Shown here one piece after another: positions 24,502-37,077 of a stretch of DNA of 64,000 nt. How positions within the stretch are numbered: position 1 is the first letter of the stretch; the number at the start of each line of letters is the position of its first letter. Position numbers and translations under genes: made by a program. Source of the stretch: Wuchereria bancrofti (Eukaryota; Nematoda; Chromadorea; Rhabditida; Onchocercidae); NCBI GenBank assembly GCA_005281725.1, contig SSBO01000012.1, forward strand, positions 11,350,266-11,414,265, in the 5' to 3' direction. The notes under the pieces are model-generated. The model had not been told where the DNA came from and did not search any database. It worked only from the letters and a program-made list of their open reading frames with translations.

Positions 24502-27500
24502 GTCATCGTCACCAATATTATCCTTGTCATCCTCATCGAAGACCAATTTGCTCTCTAAATTAGCTTTGTCTTGTCCAGATAACATCTTCCCAGCGGAACC
24601 TTTCAAGATCGATTTTATAGGTACTGTTGCACACTAAAAATAATTTATACACAGTTACAAAAGATGAAAATTTTAGCCCGATTAGCTCTTTTCCAGCTTT
24701 AGCTCTTCACAAGTAAATAAAGGAAAAAACAAGCCAAGAACGACAGAAAGGAATCCATCTGAAAACGCTTAATATACATTTATAAATCACTCCCCACCAG
24801 AAAGCACACTCTGCTTCCCTGAGGTTATACAGTACCACAAAAATAGGAGATGTCCACCCACCTTTGTATCAATATTTTTCTGTTTTAGTGATTCAGTTTT
24901 ATGCAGGATTTTAGAATCACCTGCTTTAGCCAGTTTCGCCTTCTTGGGCTTGGAAACTGAAGAATAGTTGTCCTGAAATTCACAATGTAAAACAGCACGC
25001 GAAACAAATTGCTATCAAATGCAATTATTATGTTGTGTTATAATTTGTTTAAATCTAAGTTGACAACAATGTTTCAGGACATTAATAAATTAATAAAAAA
25101 CAACAGCGAGCCAAGCAATACTGATGTTAGATAAGCACACAAAACAAACCACTTCCTCAATTCCTTCGTCCGAGGATTCAATACCTTCACTTGTCGTATC
25201 GCTATTCGTTTCATTTATTTTTGGTGAATTTTTTATTTCCGACTTTGTTGCAGTTCCATTCGACAAATTGAGAGCCTGGTTCGTCTTCGGTAGCTTTGCC
25301 TCATCTGTTATCCCTACAGTTTGATTATGACACAGTCAGTTTCAGTTATCGATTTCAACACTTAAGGTTCGTAAAAATGGGAAACATGTTATATAAAAAA
25401 CTCTGAACAACAATGATAACCGTTACCTTTGCGTATCCGAGCGTATAGGACGTCAACCGGTACACCGCTAATTTTTAGTGTCTTTCCTTTTTCGAATGCT
25501 GCTCTCGCTTCCTTTTCATCACCAAACTGTACGAAGCAGTATCTGAAAATTTATGTAAAAAAAAATACAAGCCCTTCTCTTAGTACGCAACCAGCAAATC
25601 GGCTGGAGGATTGAAACATTTTGAGTACAATTCTTTCTTCAAAAAAAAAAAAAACATCTTCCAAAACTTCAATACGACTAACAAATTCTGGAACTGACTG
25701 ACTTACAGTTTGTTTTTATTTCTGGCTTGCTTCGGAAAACTGATACTGGTTGCTTGTCGAAAGATAACTTTCATCTGATCTTTGGATGTTGACGGCGGTA
25801 AGCCGCCAACAAATAGCTCTAGGGGATTGATGGGCAATTGACTTCTATCCTTTTGAGGACGTGTTTTTGCCTTTGATCCACAAAAATCGACAGTAAGTGT
25901 TCGGCCTTCTACAGTTTGCTTTGATATGTCCTCATAGGCCTTTTCACAAAGCTTTTCGCTTGCAAATATTAACCATGCAAAGCTGAATTTTTTCCCTTGT
26001 TCAAGAATATATCCTTCACAAACAATAATGCTTTTTACTGACCAGATAAGAATTTCCTCAAAGTGGACTTACAGAAAGAAAAAAAAAAGTTCGAACATTT
26101 TATATAAAATTAATGGAAGCTTACTTTCGGTGCGGCATATGACGTACATAAAGAATATCATTATGAAGGGCCTTTAACTGTCCCAACTTTACATCTTTGG
26201 GTAATCCTCGCACAAATAATGATTTCTTATCGCGCTCATCTCGTCGTTTTTGTTCTTCTTTTATCACATCTTTTGCATCCTCCGGCTAAACAAATCATTT
26301 GCACCAATTTTAATTCAGAAAGCCAGAATTACTTCACAAGCACATTTTGGTTTGACATAAGTTCTGTATCTATATAAAGAATAAACTAATAAAACTCATA
26401 CCTTTAACAGTGGTCCATCTTCACATTTCCTTTTCACTCCCTTCGTCTCATCCTTATCAGCTATCGCTTTCGCTTGCTTCTGCGAAGCTAACTGAATAAA
26501 CAAAAGTATATTTTGGTAAGAGATATAGGTTTCACACGCGTTTCATGGTGGTTTGTTAATGGTCCATTTACTAGCAACTAAACTGTATGGTTAGCATATT
26601 AGTTTCGAACTGATAAATATCCCTACAAATCGGTGACTTTTTATGTCCCGCGAAAAGTCTTGAAATGTGTTGAACAGAATAACAGTTTTTCATTAGCAAG
26701 GTTTTTAAAACACAGTCTACATAAAAGAGCTCAAATTTAATAAAGTCACTGATTCTCTTATGGCAAGACTGTATGTTGTCTATGAACAGAAATTATTTCG
26801 TGAAATAAACTCAAATTAAAACGAAGAGGAAGTACTTCAGTTTACCTGAAAGTTTTAAGATCAGAAACTACCTTCTCTTCAGTTCCCTTGTCGTTTTTAT
26901 TATGGAGCTTCTTTAAATTGATTTTGTCCTTTTTGTTCTGAATTGCTTCGACGGTCCCTTCATGTTTTGCCTGAAATTTAAAATTCTACAGATGTAATGG
27001 AAGTTGCTTTAAAACACGTCGCTGAACCAAAGTCTTTCCTGAAATGAGGTCTAATCACCAACTTCCCTAAACGAACAGCCAACTTGAATGAAACATATCG
27101 GTTAACTGTTGTTTTTCACAATCCCAAACTACAAATAACAGCTTTGCCTTACTTTTGCAAGTTCTCTCCTCTTCGTGTTATCTTCCCCTTCGCTTTCATT
27201 GCTTTCTTCTTCGTCTTCATCCGTCATTTCTTCACCTTCTGAATCATCATTCTCTACCATCTTCATTTCTCTATTGTCCAATTTAAATCTCCCTTCATCT
27301 TTCTCATCATCATCTTCCTCATCTTCATAACTTTCGTCTGACTCTTCGAATTTTAGTCGTCTCTTATTTTTGCTCGACATTGTTTGTGGATGTGGTGTGG
27401 CTGGTGTTTTATTCTAGAATTTTACTGCGTTACAAAAGAATCCGTCTTACCTCAAATAAATGACTGCATCATACACTAAGAGAACACCATTGATAATTAG

Positions 27501-30257
27501 CACAACAAATAAAAAAAGTAGAAGTAAACCTTCAAAAGCATTTCTGGAGTGGTTGTAGTTATCGCTGAAAGTGAAACTTTCTTGCTTGATTTCCCAGTAC
27601 CAGGAGTTTTAAGTGCGCTCTTCAAAGGCACTATATTGCCAGGAGTGAAAGTAAGTATTGGTTTTACTGAAAAAAAAAAAACGTAACTCAATTTGCTCTA
27701 CACAAAATAAACAGAGTTATTTGAACAGTTAACAAAGTACGGTGGTAATAAAATACCTTCAGAAGGTGTTTCCTCCTCATCTTCGTCTTCCAAACTTTCT
27801 TCATCCTCGTCTGATTCACTCGTTTCAGCAACGCCATTTAAATTCTTCTTAACAACTTCGCCTTCTGAACCTAGAAAAAATCCATTTTAAAATATTGATA
27901 TATAACCATGCAGCAAAAATCCTACCCTACTGTAGTTCTGTGTATTTCATACTTAAACTTCCGCAATTCCCGACCAAAGAGACAACTGAGACGAAACAAA
28001 CAGCCACACAATTATTAGCTGCTGATGCAAATCTGGAAGTAGGTATCGACTCAGTTCCTGCTAATCACATGTATTTTCGAATAAAAGTGAAGCTTTGACA
28101 TCATCGTCGATAAGAAATCAATAAAGCTCCTTCTTCCTATTCATTTGCTACATACAACTAGGAACGATCTGCTATGAGCAGTCATGTTAAATGTGAGAAT
28201 TACAACCGAGAGAAAGTATAGGAAAGTTGTAGGCTTCATAAAATACCTTCATCACTGCTCTCTTCCTCATCTTCATCATAATCACTTTCTTCCTGAAAAA
28301 TTGCAGAAATTAATAATCGCAGACAACTCAGAGACAGAACATCAGGAGCACATATAATAAAAAACAAATAAAAATCCTTACTCCATTGTCCTTATCGCTT
28401 TCAACATTGAGTATTCTAGCCTTCTTCACATCTCGACTTATTACCAATTCTAAAATTAACAGGCATTACCGAATAATTAACGCATTACTGAATTTATCTG
28501 TCTTCTTAAAACAGATAAACGTGGAAGTAATCTAATAATGCTGTTTTTTGCATGGTCACTCCGGTAAACGGAATATTGATGAATCGTAACCGACCTGTTG
28601 AATACTAATAACTGTGACTCAAATTTATAGACGAAAATTTTCTACATTCGATTAGGCCTATCTCAAAACTGTTCTTAAGAACTTCAAATTTGCAAAGAAC
28701 CACTTTCTAAACATATTCTCCTGAAAAAATGGTGAATTAAATAAAATTTTGAGAAGATACAATTGAAAGATACTTTACCTCCATCCTTTTCCTTACCGTT
28801 TTCTCGTTTAAGTGCACCCTGCAAAAACAATACATGAGGGAATTGCAATGAAGCATTTGGCGAATTATTTAAATTAGGACTCATACGATGTACGCAACCT
28901 AAGTCAAAAAAGAGATAGGTTTCATTGTTTTTAGAAACTTCTAGAAAATTACCTTTTTTCTCGGTAGACCTTCAGCACTCTGTACTAATCCCGAGCAACT
29001 CTTTGACGTAAATATTTTCTCTTGTTTCGATGTCATATCAGCAATTTTTTTAGGTGTTTTTGGAGCTGAAAGAAAAGTTTGGGTTTTCTTAAATGTGCCA
29101 GACGTAACTTTCAATTCCGTATTTGGCGAATCCAAACGGCAAAACTTACTTATTGCTTGATCTTCTATATCTGAGGTGCTCATTTCCTGAAAAGACGTCT
29201 ATCATTAAGTAAAATCCAGATGGGTAAGCCAACTGAAAACTTTAGCAAACTAAAAAAACAGTATATATGACAATCGTTTTTCACGTATTACAGTAGCCTA
29301 CAAAAGTAAACACCCGATAAATTAACTGAAGTTCGTTCGTATTACAAAAACCTAGAACTGGAAATCAATGGAGCAAAAGCGGGTAACCTCATCTTCATCA
29401 TGTTCACTGTCCATCTCATATTTCTTAAACTTCACAACTGGAGTTGATGGTTCCGACATTGACTTCTTGTATTTGTTTTCGTTCTTTTTTCCACCTGATT
29501 TTTCTTAAACAGGTGTTTCAAATAAAATTCAAAACTTACGAAATATAAACGGGGCAGATTACCTAATACATTCGTCATCTTATTACAACATCTGTTAAAG
29601 ATTGCTTTCAAATCACATCCCTACGAAATTCCAGTCATTAGCACTATTTTTGCTTAAGAAATCACGCGCTTCATTTCAAGAAGGAAAAAACACTGCAAAA
29701 ACCAAAAGCTATAAAGTTCCCTTTACCAGATCTGTTGTCGATATCAAAGCTCATTCGCTTTTTGAAATCCAAATCACCTTCGTTTTTCGTAGAAAATCCT
29801 TTTCGTCCTTGATCACTTCTACCACGTCCACTTCTTCCACGACCACCCCAACTACCTCTTCCACCACGATCACCCCAACCACCTCTTCCACCACGATCAC
29901 CCCAACCACCTCTTCCACCACGACCAACACCTAGAACAAAATCTGCACAATAAAAACTGCTAATACCTATATTTCCAACCTGTTCCACGCAATCATCATT
30001 ACAAAATTCAAGACGTAAAAGAGCAATTAAATTTTCACTTTAAAGAAAAGACAGATAGATACCTTACCTTTCCTAGAACCGCGAGCGCGGTTAGACAAAT
30101 CACTACGATCACCACCTTCTCTTGGCGATATACCACCACGCCCACCTCCTCGTGCCGAAAATCTGCCACGATTCCCTCCACGTGACGCAGACCCACCTCG
30201 AGGCGAATTAAAGTTTTTGTATATACCACCCCCACGTTTACTGAATTCGCCAGCCAT
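24316..30257 (-). CDS. Nucleolin-like RNA-binding protein: RGG repeats, acidic blocks, RRMs, poly-Asp tail
   Basis: Eighteen exons from 30257 (ATG) to 24316 (TAA), about 930 residues. Exon ends include 30257-30068, 29930-29727, 29494-29388, 29186-28953, 28818-28779, 28449-28382, 28292-28247, 27870-27757, 27666-27530, 27413-27153, 26970-26872, 26491-26402, 26285-26125, ~26037-25707, 25542-25427, 25313-25150, 24972-24862 and 24633-24316. Order of parts: an RGG/RG-rich N-terminus with a 9-residue repeat (GGRGGWGDR); Ser/Glu/Asp-rich acidic blocks typical of nucleolar proteins; a basic KSALKTPGTGKSSKK module; an RRM starting KSLFVRGLPKD; a second RRM (LELFVGGLPPS, then LYCFVQFGDEKEA over an intron); a linker; PIKSILKGSAGKM; and about 30 Asp. 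The role is probably rRNA or chromatin binding in the nucleolus. The first RRM is interrupted at an intron whose phase I could not resolve (near 26038-26124). The domain order differs from canonical nucleolin, so the name is a description, not an orthology claim. Confidence 0.8.
24423..24501. repeat. (ATC)n trinucleotide microsatellite coding poly-Asp
   Basis: About 26 uninterrupted ATC units on the plus strand read as GAT, aspartate, on the coding minus strand, flanked by imperfect units on both sides. Runs of Ser and Met in the other frames are shadows of it. The tract length is likely polymorphic. Confidence 0.95.
29846..29930. repeat. 27-bp minisatellite within the RGG exon
   Basis: About three near-identical 27-nt units (core CTCTTCCACCACGATCACC) encode GGRGGWGDR on the minus strand. 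Expansion by tandem duplication explains the Gly/Arg/Trp repeat. Confidence 0.85.
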
Positions 30258-31346
30258 TTCTCTTATCACCTATGTAACAAAATATATAATGAAAGTTGCT
30301 GCAACTAAGAGCACTCCATCCTTTCTAACAAAGGGATACCTTAGCTCCGAGAACATCCTTGCTTCGGAAAAGATGTGACACCTTTAGCAAGAAAGTATTC
30401 CGAAGAAACCTTAGGTCACTGATAACGTCATTACCAACAAAAACTTTTAAACCTTCGCAAAAAGGCACTACGCTTCATGAAAAATTCCCCTGGCGTAGTC
30501 TTCGTTAATGAAGATTACAAACACAGCTCTCCAATGACGAAATCAACAAAATAAAGACAATAAGACAGTTACAGGCAAAGGAATTACACACACACACGCA
30601 CATACAGTATCACAAGGCAACATACAACCCAACTTTTTGATTACATCTGGTATATGAAAGTTTTTTGCCTCTAAAAGAAACCCCGCCAGACCATTGCAAG
30701 CCATCCTAGAGTCGGTCCTGAAAACACACAGCGCACAAAGTGGCTAACCAACCCTCCTAACTCAAAACCCACCTATCCTACCACACGCCCACTGAACTTC
30801 TTAATTTTCCCAACAACCATTTTAGGCCAGGATACCATGCAGTTGCACATCGCGATGGTACAAATTTGGTCCGTACAAATTCAACACTGGTCATGAAAAC
30901 CTCTGTCCCACACCTTAAGGTGGAAATTATGGGCCAGCCGCGCTGCACATTACTCTTTTAGTTTTGGCTTGCAAGCTAAGAAACAAAACAAACGTGCAGC
31001 GAATGATGACTGAGCTCTGAAGGACAACCCTACTTATTCACGATTTGCGGTTCACGCGAGGTCTAGCAAATACACACTGGAACAAGTTTCGAATATAACT
31101 TAAAACTTATATGTGCAACCAAAACGGAGAACAATATATTAGAAAGCAATTTATATATAACTGGAATGAATTCAACTCAATAACAATGATAGATACCGAT
31201 GCTCTTGGAATCATCGCTGAAACCAAATATACACAATATTATTAAAGCACAGACATAAATTAACATAGTTAGTACCCGACAAAAACAACAAGAGAAAAAA
31301 ACATCGTAATCAACTACAGGAATCTGCGGTTTCGCTACCAGCAGAT
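30258..31346. other. Intergenic between two minus-strand genes, about 1.1 kb
   Basis: This contains the promoter and 5' UTR side of the nucleolin-like gene and the 3' side of the next gene. No further coding exon is seen. A short (CA)n tract lies near 30588. Confidence 0.4.
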
Positions 31347-32983
31347 TTACATGCGATAGAGGCGTTTCGGTTTGCCACCATCGCCTGTTCCGTAATACAA
31401 TCGACTCGGTCCTGGGCGATCATCATCCTAAAATCAGAAACGCTAATAACTTTATCATCCATCACTCTAAAAAGCACAGAGAGTATATCCCTATATTTCT
31501 TTCATTCACAAACAAAGTTCAATCATTTTATCATTCAACAAATTTCTATAGGCTTGAGAAAGAACTGTGCAGCTAACAAGGTCGAAATTTCAATCTCTGA
31601 TAGCAAAGACGAAAGGACACAGAGTTCCCAACAGTTTGTTTATAGTAAAAGATTACTGAACAAAATATATGTCACCTCCTCCTCATCGTCATCATTCAAA
31701 GACATTTGGTTCATGTCCTCATCAATGAGATCAACTTCCGACTGGTTTGCCTTCTCTTTTTCTAAAAACACAAAATACACAGTTTACAAAATATACTCAA
31801 TTCCCGATTCCATTGAGATTTGGAAAACCATCTTACCATACCAACATGACAAGAAAAAAATTGAATACCTTGGCGAGTAATGCTCTCTTCGTGGCTATTA
31901 AAAGGCTCCTCGGTATCCGACATATAGGTATCATATTCATCATTATCTAATCCATAGTAAACGTCCATATCCATGAGCGTGTGGAAACCACCTGAAACTG
32001 TTAGTGAATAAGTGGTATAAAAAAAATTCGGAAATTTTGAACAACTGCTGGTCTGACTTCAATACTCCTCGGTATCCATATTCGAATATATTGCCTTTGG
32101 TATTATACGACAGCAAGGAAAATGATTACCAGAAAACTTTTATAGATATATACAATTTTATAACAGTTCGAAATATAAATACAGTTACCATATGAAATAC
32201 CCTTTTCTTTTTTACACATGCTTCCAGAAACACCTCTCCCACGAGCTTTGCGGTCCGCCTTTGCCTGTTTAATTTTAGTAGAAATCATAGTGTTTTTCTT
32301 CACGTTATCCGCAAATTTAGCTGAAAACGAAGTGTTGAAGTAGTATTATGTGCTAATTAAGGATGCTCGACGCATAGCACATTGCAATACCCTTTTTTAA
32401 ATAAAAGAGTAGCAGTAATAACAGAAATTAACTAGTCAACAGTTACTTAAATTATGTCAATCATGACACTTCTTTGACTTACACGGATCAAAATACTTCT
32501 TACAAGTAGTTCCCAATACATTAATTTCTTCAAACTCATTTTTCTGTGCAAAGCTTAAGCCATGACCTTTCAAAGCAAATTCGGTATTTGAAGATATCAA
32601 CACCACTAATGGTTTAAAACTAAACAGTTACATCCAGCTCCACTGCCAACTTCCATTTCAAGACCTCTCCCGCCAACCAAATTCATGTCGAATTCAATAC
32701 CATTTTCCACAGCATATTCCTTTTCAGCAACCAACTCCGGATCGGTGATATTACCATCACCTTCCTTTTCATTGTCCGTTAAACGATCCTCCCATGAGGC
32801 GGTTGAAAATCCCTGCAAACGTGGAAAAGAGCTGCATTGGTGTTGTCTATAAAACGAAACTGTATATCAATCTCAAACATTAAAAAATTTATTCCCTAGG
32901 ACTTAAAACGTTCTGTATAACAAAAACACCTTATGCAGAGGTTTCTTATTGATGCGCTTGCCGCGTTCCTTTTCAGTCGGCAT
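31347..32983 (-). CDS. Conserved-looking protein of unknown function, 259 residues
   Basis: Seven exons in perfect phase: 32983-32930, 32812-32632, 32605-32483, 32320-32189, 31991-31869, 31761-31676 and 31427-31347 (TAA). The protein starts MPTEKERGKRINKKPLHK and is soluble, with no signal peptide or membrane segment. It has a Gly/Glu region (FDMNLVGGRGLEMEVGSGAG), a middle block (LKGHGLSFAQKNEFEEINVL then KKYFDPSKFADNVKKN), and a basic helix (KIKQAKADRKARGRG). An acidic Asp/Glu/Met segment with four tyrosines (MDMDVYYGLDNDEYDTYMSD) precedes a basic end (KPKRLYRM). The basic helix next to acidic tails suggests a nuclear or RNA/protein-scaffold role, but I do not recognise a family. The start is supported by an acceptor 17 nt upstream. 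Confidence 0.8.
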
Positions 32984-33000
32984 CGAATTTTTACGATTCC

Positions 33001-33010
33001 CTAAAATAAG
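33001..33010 (-). promoter_or_regulatory. Candidate SL trans-splice acceptor of the unknown 259-residue gene
   Basis: On the minus strand CTTATTTTAG precedes the first coding exon, with the ATG 17 nt downstream and no in-phase exon upstream. Confidence 0.45.
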
Positions 33011-36000
33011 CTTATTTTTTTTTTCAAGAAATCTCAAGAATGAAAAAAGAAAATTTTTCCTTACCTTTTATCCATACCAGTCACTCCTTTAGAATCACTG
33101 ACTAGAAATAATTAACTTATCCAAACTAATGATCATCAATCTATTAAAAAAACTTAGAACTCAAGATACATCATTATAATACATCATTTGATGATACATC
33201 TTAAATCTTTCATTGGAAATTTTCTCGACCAGCAAAAAAAAAGCGAAATTAGAGAGACCACTAGTACTTGAGCTAGCAGCGAACCACAAGATGCATTGCT
33301 AATCATGAGTAAACTCCTTTCTCCAGAATGTGAAGAGACAATCGAAGATGGAAGTCGCAAAAGTGATGAAGCAATAACGATCTGATTTTACAGCTAACAT
33401 TTTTACTGGACTGATTCCATGCTGGTTGGAAAATGAGACAATTCCTGACGTAATCAAGCATAAATAATGATATCCGTTGATGATTACTACTGAATACAGT
33501 GATCAGCAAACGAGGAAATTCGTCTATTGCAACACCATTGCATGTTTGAAGTTCTTTCAAACAAAGAAGATTACAAAACAATTGGGTATTAAGAACGGAG
33601 GAAATATTTCGACCACTCAACGTCCTCCTTGATCCAAAACACCCAGTATTAATAAAGAACCACACGGAAAAATGTACTCCATAGAACAGCAAATGCCAGG
33701 GTGGATACTAGGTTCACAGATTCACGATTAGTGGTAAACTATTCCTATGCCGATTGCAGTGAATAACAACTTTTCTATAAAAGAACTCAAAAAATAACCA
33801 AAAGCAATAGTTAAGAAAATACCACAATTAAAAAGATAACAAACAACCATACACTACTATTTTTGTTCAGTTTCGACAGTGATGAAAAAGCACTGACACT
33901 ACACCTGTAAAAACAATCAGTTCAGCGTGAACTCGAAAACATAGCCTGTCGAATTTGTGAACAGCGAATATTTCCTTTCTGTTGGGAAGAAGTGGTAGGA
34001 GCGACCAATGATTAGGGCAGAAAATTCAGTGAGAGCAAAATATTCTAATAAACTTCCAGATCTTTGTCCTGGAAAGTATTTTCTGTATCATTTTAACGAA
34101 ATCATCTTTACAGGTTAAGAATGGTCCAGCTGAAGAACGGATATTTCTAGTGACTATTCGGGTCGAATCACTGTAGACACGTTCCTGAACGGAAGGGAGA
34201 CGATCAAATGGACATGACCAAAAAGAATCAATAAAAATACATGAACACATTTGAACGCCAAATTATGTCGAAATCGAAGGAAAAGTTGTCGGCCGGACAA
34301 AAAGCCATTCGTGCGATCGTCTGCAAACGATGAATGGCTTGTCTATGAGATGGTTAAAGGAGGGAAAAGTATTAATTGGCCGGAATGGACCAGTGAGTAG
34401 ACCAGTTGTCCATAAAATGAAACATAAACACTTCTGACCGGACCGACCTTCCTAACATTCTTTCACTTCATCCCTCCATGTTTTAGAAATACATAAACAT
34501 CGATCCGTCAAAATGAATACGCACATGAACACTAGGCTACCACACGCCAACAAGCACGAATACTCCAACCACCACGATTCCACTGTACACCACACGCGTC
34601 ACCGGTAAACTATGGCTCGTCCGGAAAGGCCAGCCTTATCATTTACTGAGTGGAAGTGGGAAGAGAGTCGGGGAGGTGTGGGGGTTTCAAGAATGAAGTG
34701 TGACACCTCCGCGAAATCCCTTTCATATTCCTGCATAGGGAGGTGGACGTATGTCGTCGCATTACCTCAGCCAGATGGAATGGACCGTACAGAACGGATA
34801 CGGCAGGTGTACCGCCATGAAATAGTGGCGGGTTATTTGAAGATGGTGACAGGTTACCTGAACTTGTTAGTCAAGAAACCCTCTGTAGTACTCCTTCATT
34901 GATATGATAAGATGTTACAGTACACTTTTAAAAATTTACTGTATTTTTACCGCCATCTATAATACCAAATTGGTTACTTTGGACTGTTATATTTAGGTTT
35001 GCGTGCCACTGTCCCTTTTTATAATTCTGTTTCCGACTCACTTTATAGGCCCAACTGCCGCAATGTTTTCTTCCTTGTTTCTGACAATTCCATAAAAGTT
35101 AATTTCCCCATCAGCTGAAGAAGGTGGGACGTTTGGTAAAATTTGATACACAAAAATTTCACCGATTTGTGAACTCTGACAGATGATCGTGAAGATCATC
35201 CTGAAATTTTATGTACAGCTTTTTCCGCGTATCTGCCTTCGAGAGATACGTTGGTTGGATGAAAGAGGATCATAAAGCAAGTGGTAGTGATAAGAAAGTT
35301 GCTTATATCATTAATGAATATATCAAATATTACAACTGACGTTTTTCTAAAAGTCTGACCAAAAAAAAAAGGTAGAGAAAGAGTATAGGAAATAAACAAC
35401 CTGGTAAACTTTTATCGCCGTGATAAAATTCTTCCTCGGAGCTCATTTTCTGGCAGCAGCCCTTCGTTGTAAAGTCAGAAATTGTAATGCGCAAGCAGCC
35501 GGTCTGTGCGTGATTCTGTGTGTTCAAATTTGCATATTGATTGGATGCACATAGCAAAAAAATTTACATGCAGAAAAAAATTTGCATACACACCGCAATT
35601 TGATGTACTGCTCGAATATGGTGCAATCCATCACCTTTTCTTGGATACGGTGGCTTTCTGATTTACAAAAACTGTTAGTTCTTAAGAGACATGATTTCTT
35701 ATTTGTTTACTTCCTCATACGGATTTTACGTTTCAAAAATTTATTTTTCCACAGATTATTTTTCTGGAAGAAAGTAATGTCCGGAATTGTGTTCCTGGAG
35801 AAATACACATTACTAAGTCTATTAAAAAATAACGGATTTTCGATCTTTTCCGAAAAATCATCCATTTTTTCCATCAATTTTGTAAAACCCTTTTGATGCT
35901 GCGTATAGCTTTTTTTCAGGACCACTTGACAGGTAGTAATGAGAATTATGATAAAGTCTGACTCATCCGGAAGAGTTTGCAAAGTTTTTTGTGTGGGTTA

Positions 36001-37020
36001 ACCTAACCTTGGGATACCTTAGCAGACAGTAAGCTCTAAATGTATATTCTTCTGGAACAGTTAGACATGCTTGTTTAATGAATTTACTTCCTCAGTAACA
36101 GTTTGATAATTGTTTTACATCTGACAAATTTTGTATTGAGATCAGTTAAGTGACCGGAAATTTCATGTTGATTTGGCGAATGCAACTGCAACTTTCCTTT
36201 TTTTTCAAAGATAATATAATTGATAAAGCCTTTACTCATCACGTCATTACGAAAGCTGAAGTTCCATCTTGTTTTCTCGTTTTTTTTTCTTTTCAAGCTG
36301 AAAAAACTGGAATTGAAAGGAAATGATGAAAAGATTTGTGCCTATTAATGCTAGTCGTAATAATACCAGTTGCGCGGTGATTTTTCTGACCAAAAGTCGG
36401 TGAATATGTTGTTTATTTTTTCCAAATCATAGCTTCAAGCCTCTTACAAACTAGCAGAAATTTTTTTCGGATTTTCCGTTGAGGAATGTACAGAGGCTTT
36501 AAACATAAGCATATCATCAATTTTGTTTAGCGCCGAGACATAGCTTAGCTGCGTCTTCTCAGGCCGAAGTGTTTTGAAGGCAGTGTAAGGGATGAAGAAA
36601 CATTGCTTAAGCAACTGCTACTTCACGTTGTTACTCTGTCGGAGCCGCTGGTGCAACAGTCTAATCTCCAGATGTGCTGTAATGCTTATCAGCTCTGTTT
36701 TTGCTGTTTTGATATGGAATCTAAACAAAGTCATTGTTTAAACTAAAATTTATTTCTCAATACTTGCAACATTACGAAAAATCATTCAGGAAACAATGGT
36801 TTGTTTCCGGTTTGGTTATCAATGAATGAAAAGGTTGGGGCCTCTTTCTCAATCTATGAAAGAGATCAACTTATTTTATGAAGGAATCTAAATAAGGTAC
36901 GGCTTTTATTAGGTAAATCGAAATTTTCAATTTTTTCTTTTGAACAACAAAGTCTCGAACTGAGAGTAATTGGTGAAGTATTTAGTATTTGATCACTCAT
37001 AGTGATTGTCATTGTTGTTT
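33011..37020. other. Intergenic, about 4 kb, no gene supported
   Basis: This lies between divergent genes (minus at 33.0 kb, plus at 37.1 kb), so it should hold promoters for both. A GC-richer patch at about 34,500-34,900 contains a 96-residue frame without splice partners. A minus-strand ATG at about 35,445 sits just after an AG acceptor-like site but stops within 20 codons under every splice choice I tried. Confidence 0.4.
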
Positions 37021-37030
37021 TTTTTCGCAG
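37021..37030 (+). promoter_or_regulatory. Candidate SL trans-splice acceptor of the sarcoglycan gene
   Basis: A long T-tract ending TTTTTCGCAG lies 47 nt before the chosen ATG. No earlier coding exon was found. Confidence 0.45.
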
Positions 37031-37077
37031 GCATTGCTCAAAGTTTTCATGACACAGTTATCAACAGATTTGTGACC

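Noticed and set aside
24297..24637. Poly-Met and poly-Ser open frames over the microsatellite
   Set aside because: They are other-frame readings of the (ATC)n tract; only the poly-Asp frame fits the splice model and acidic context.
29602..29934. Thr/Ser-rich plus-strand frame ending in TTSSTT repeats
   Set aside because: It is the antisense of the RGG exon and has no splice or promoter context.
33303..33692. 129-residue minus-strand frame
   Set aside because: It is the longest frame in the region, but its composition is AT/F/L/S driven, there are no splice partners, and I see no recognisable motif.
34612..34902. 96-residue plus-strand frame in a GC-richer patch
   Set aside because: There are no introns, no SL-like acceptor and no similarity recognised. 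The local GC content may simply mark promoter sequence.
35400..35460. Possible small minus-strand gene starting MSSEEEFYHGDKSL after an AG site
   Set aside because: Every available downstream acceptor leads to a stop within a few codons, so no gene could be built.
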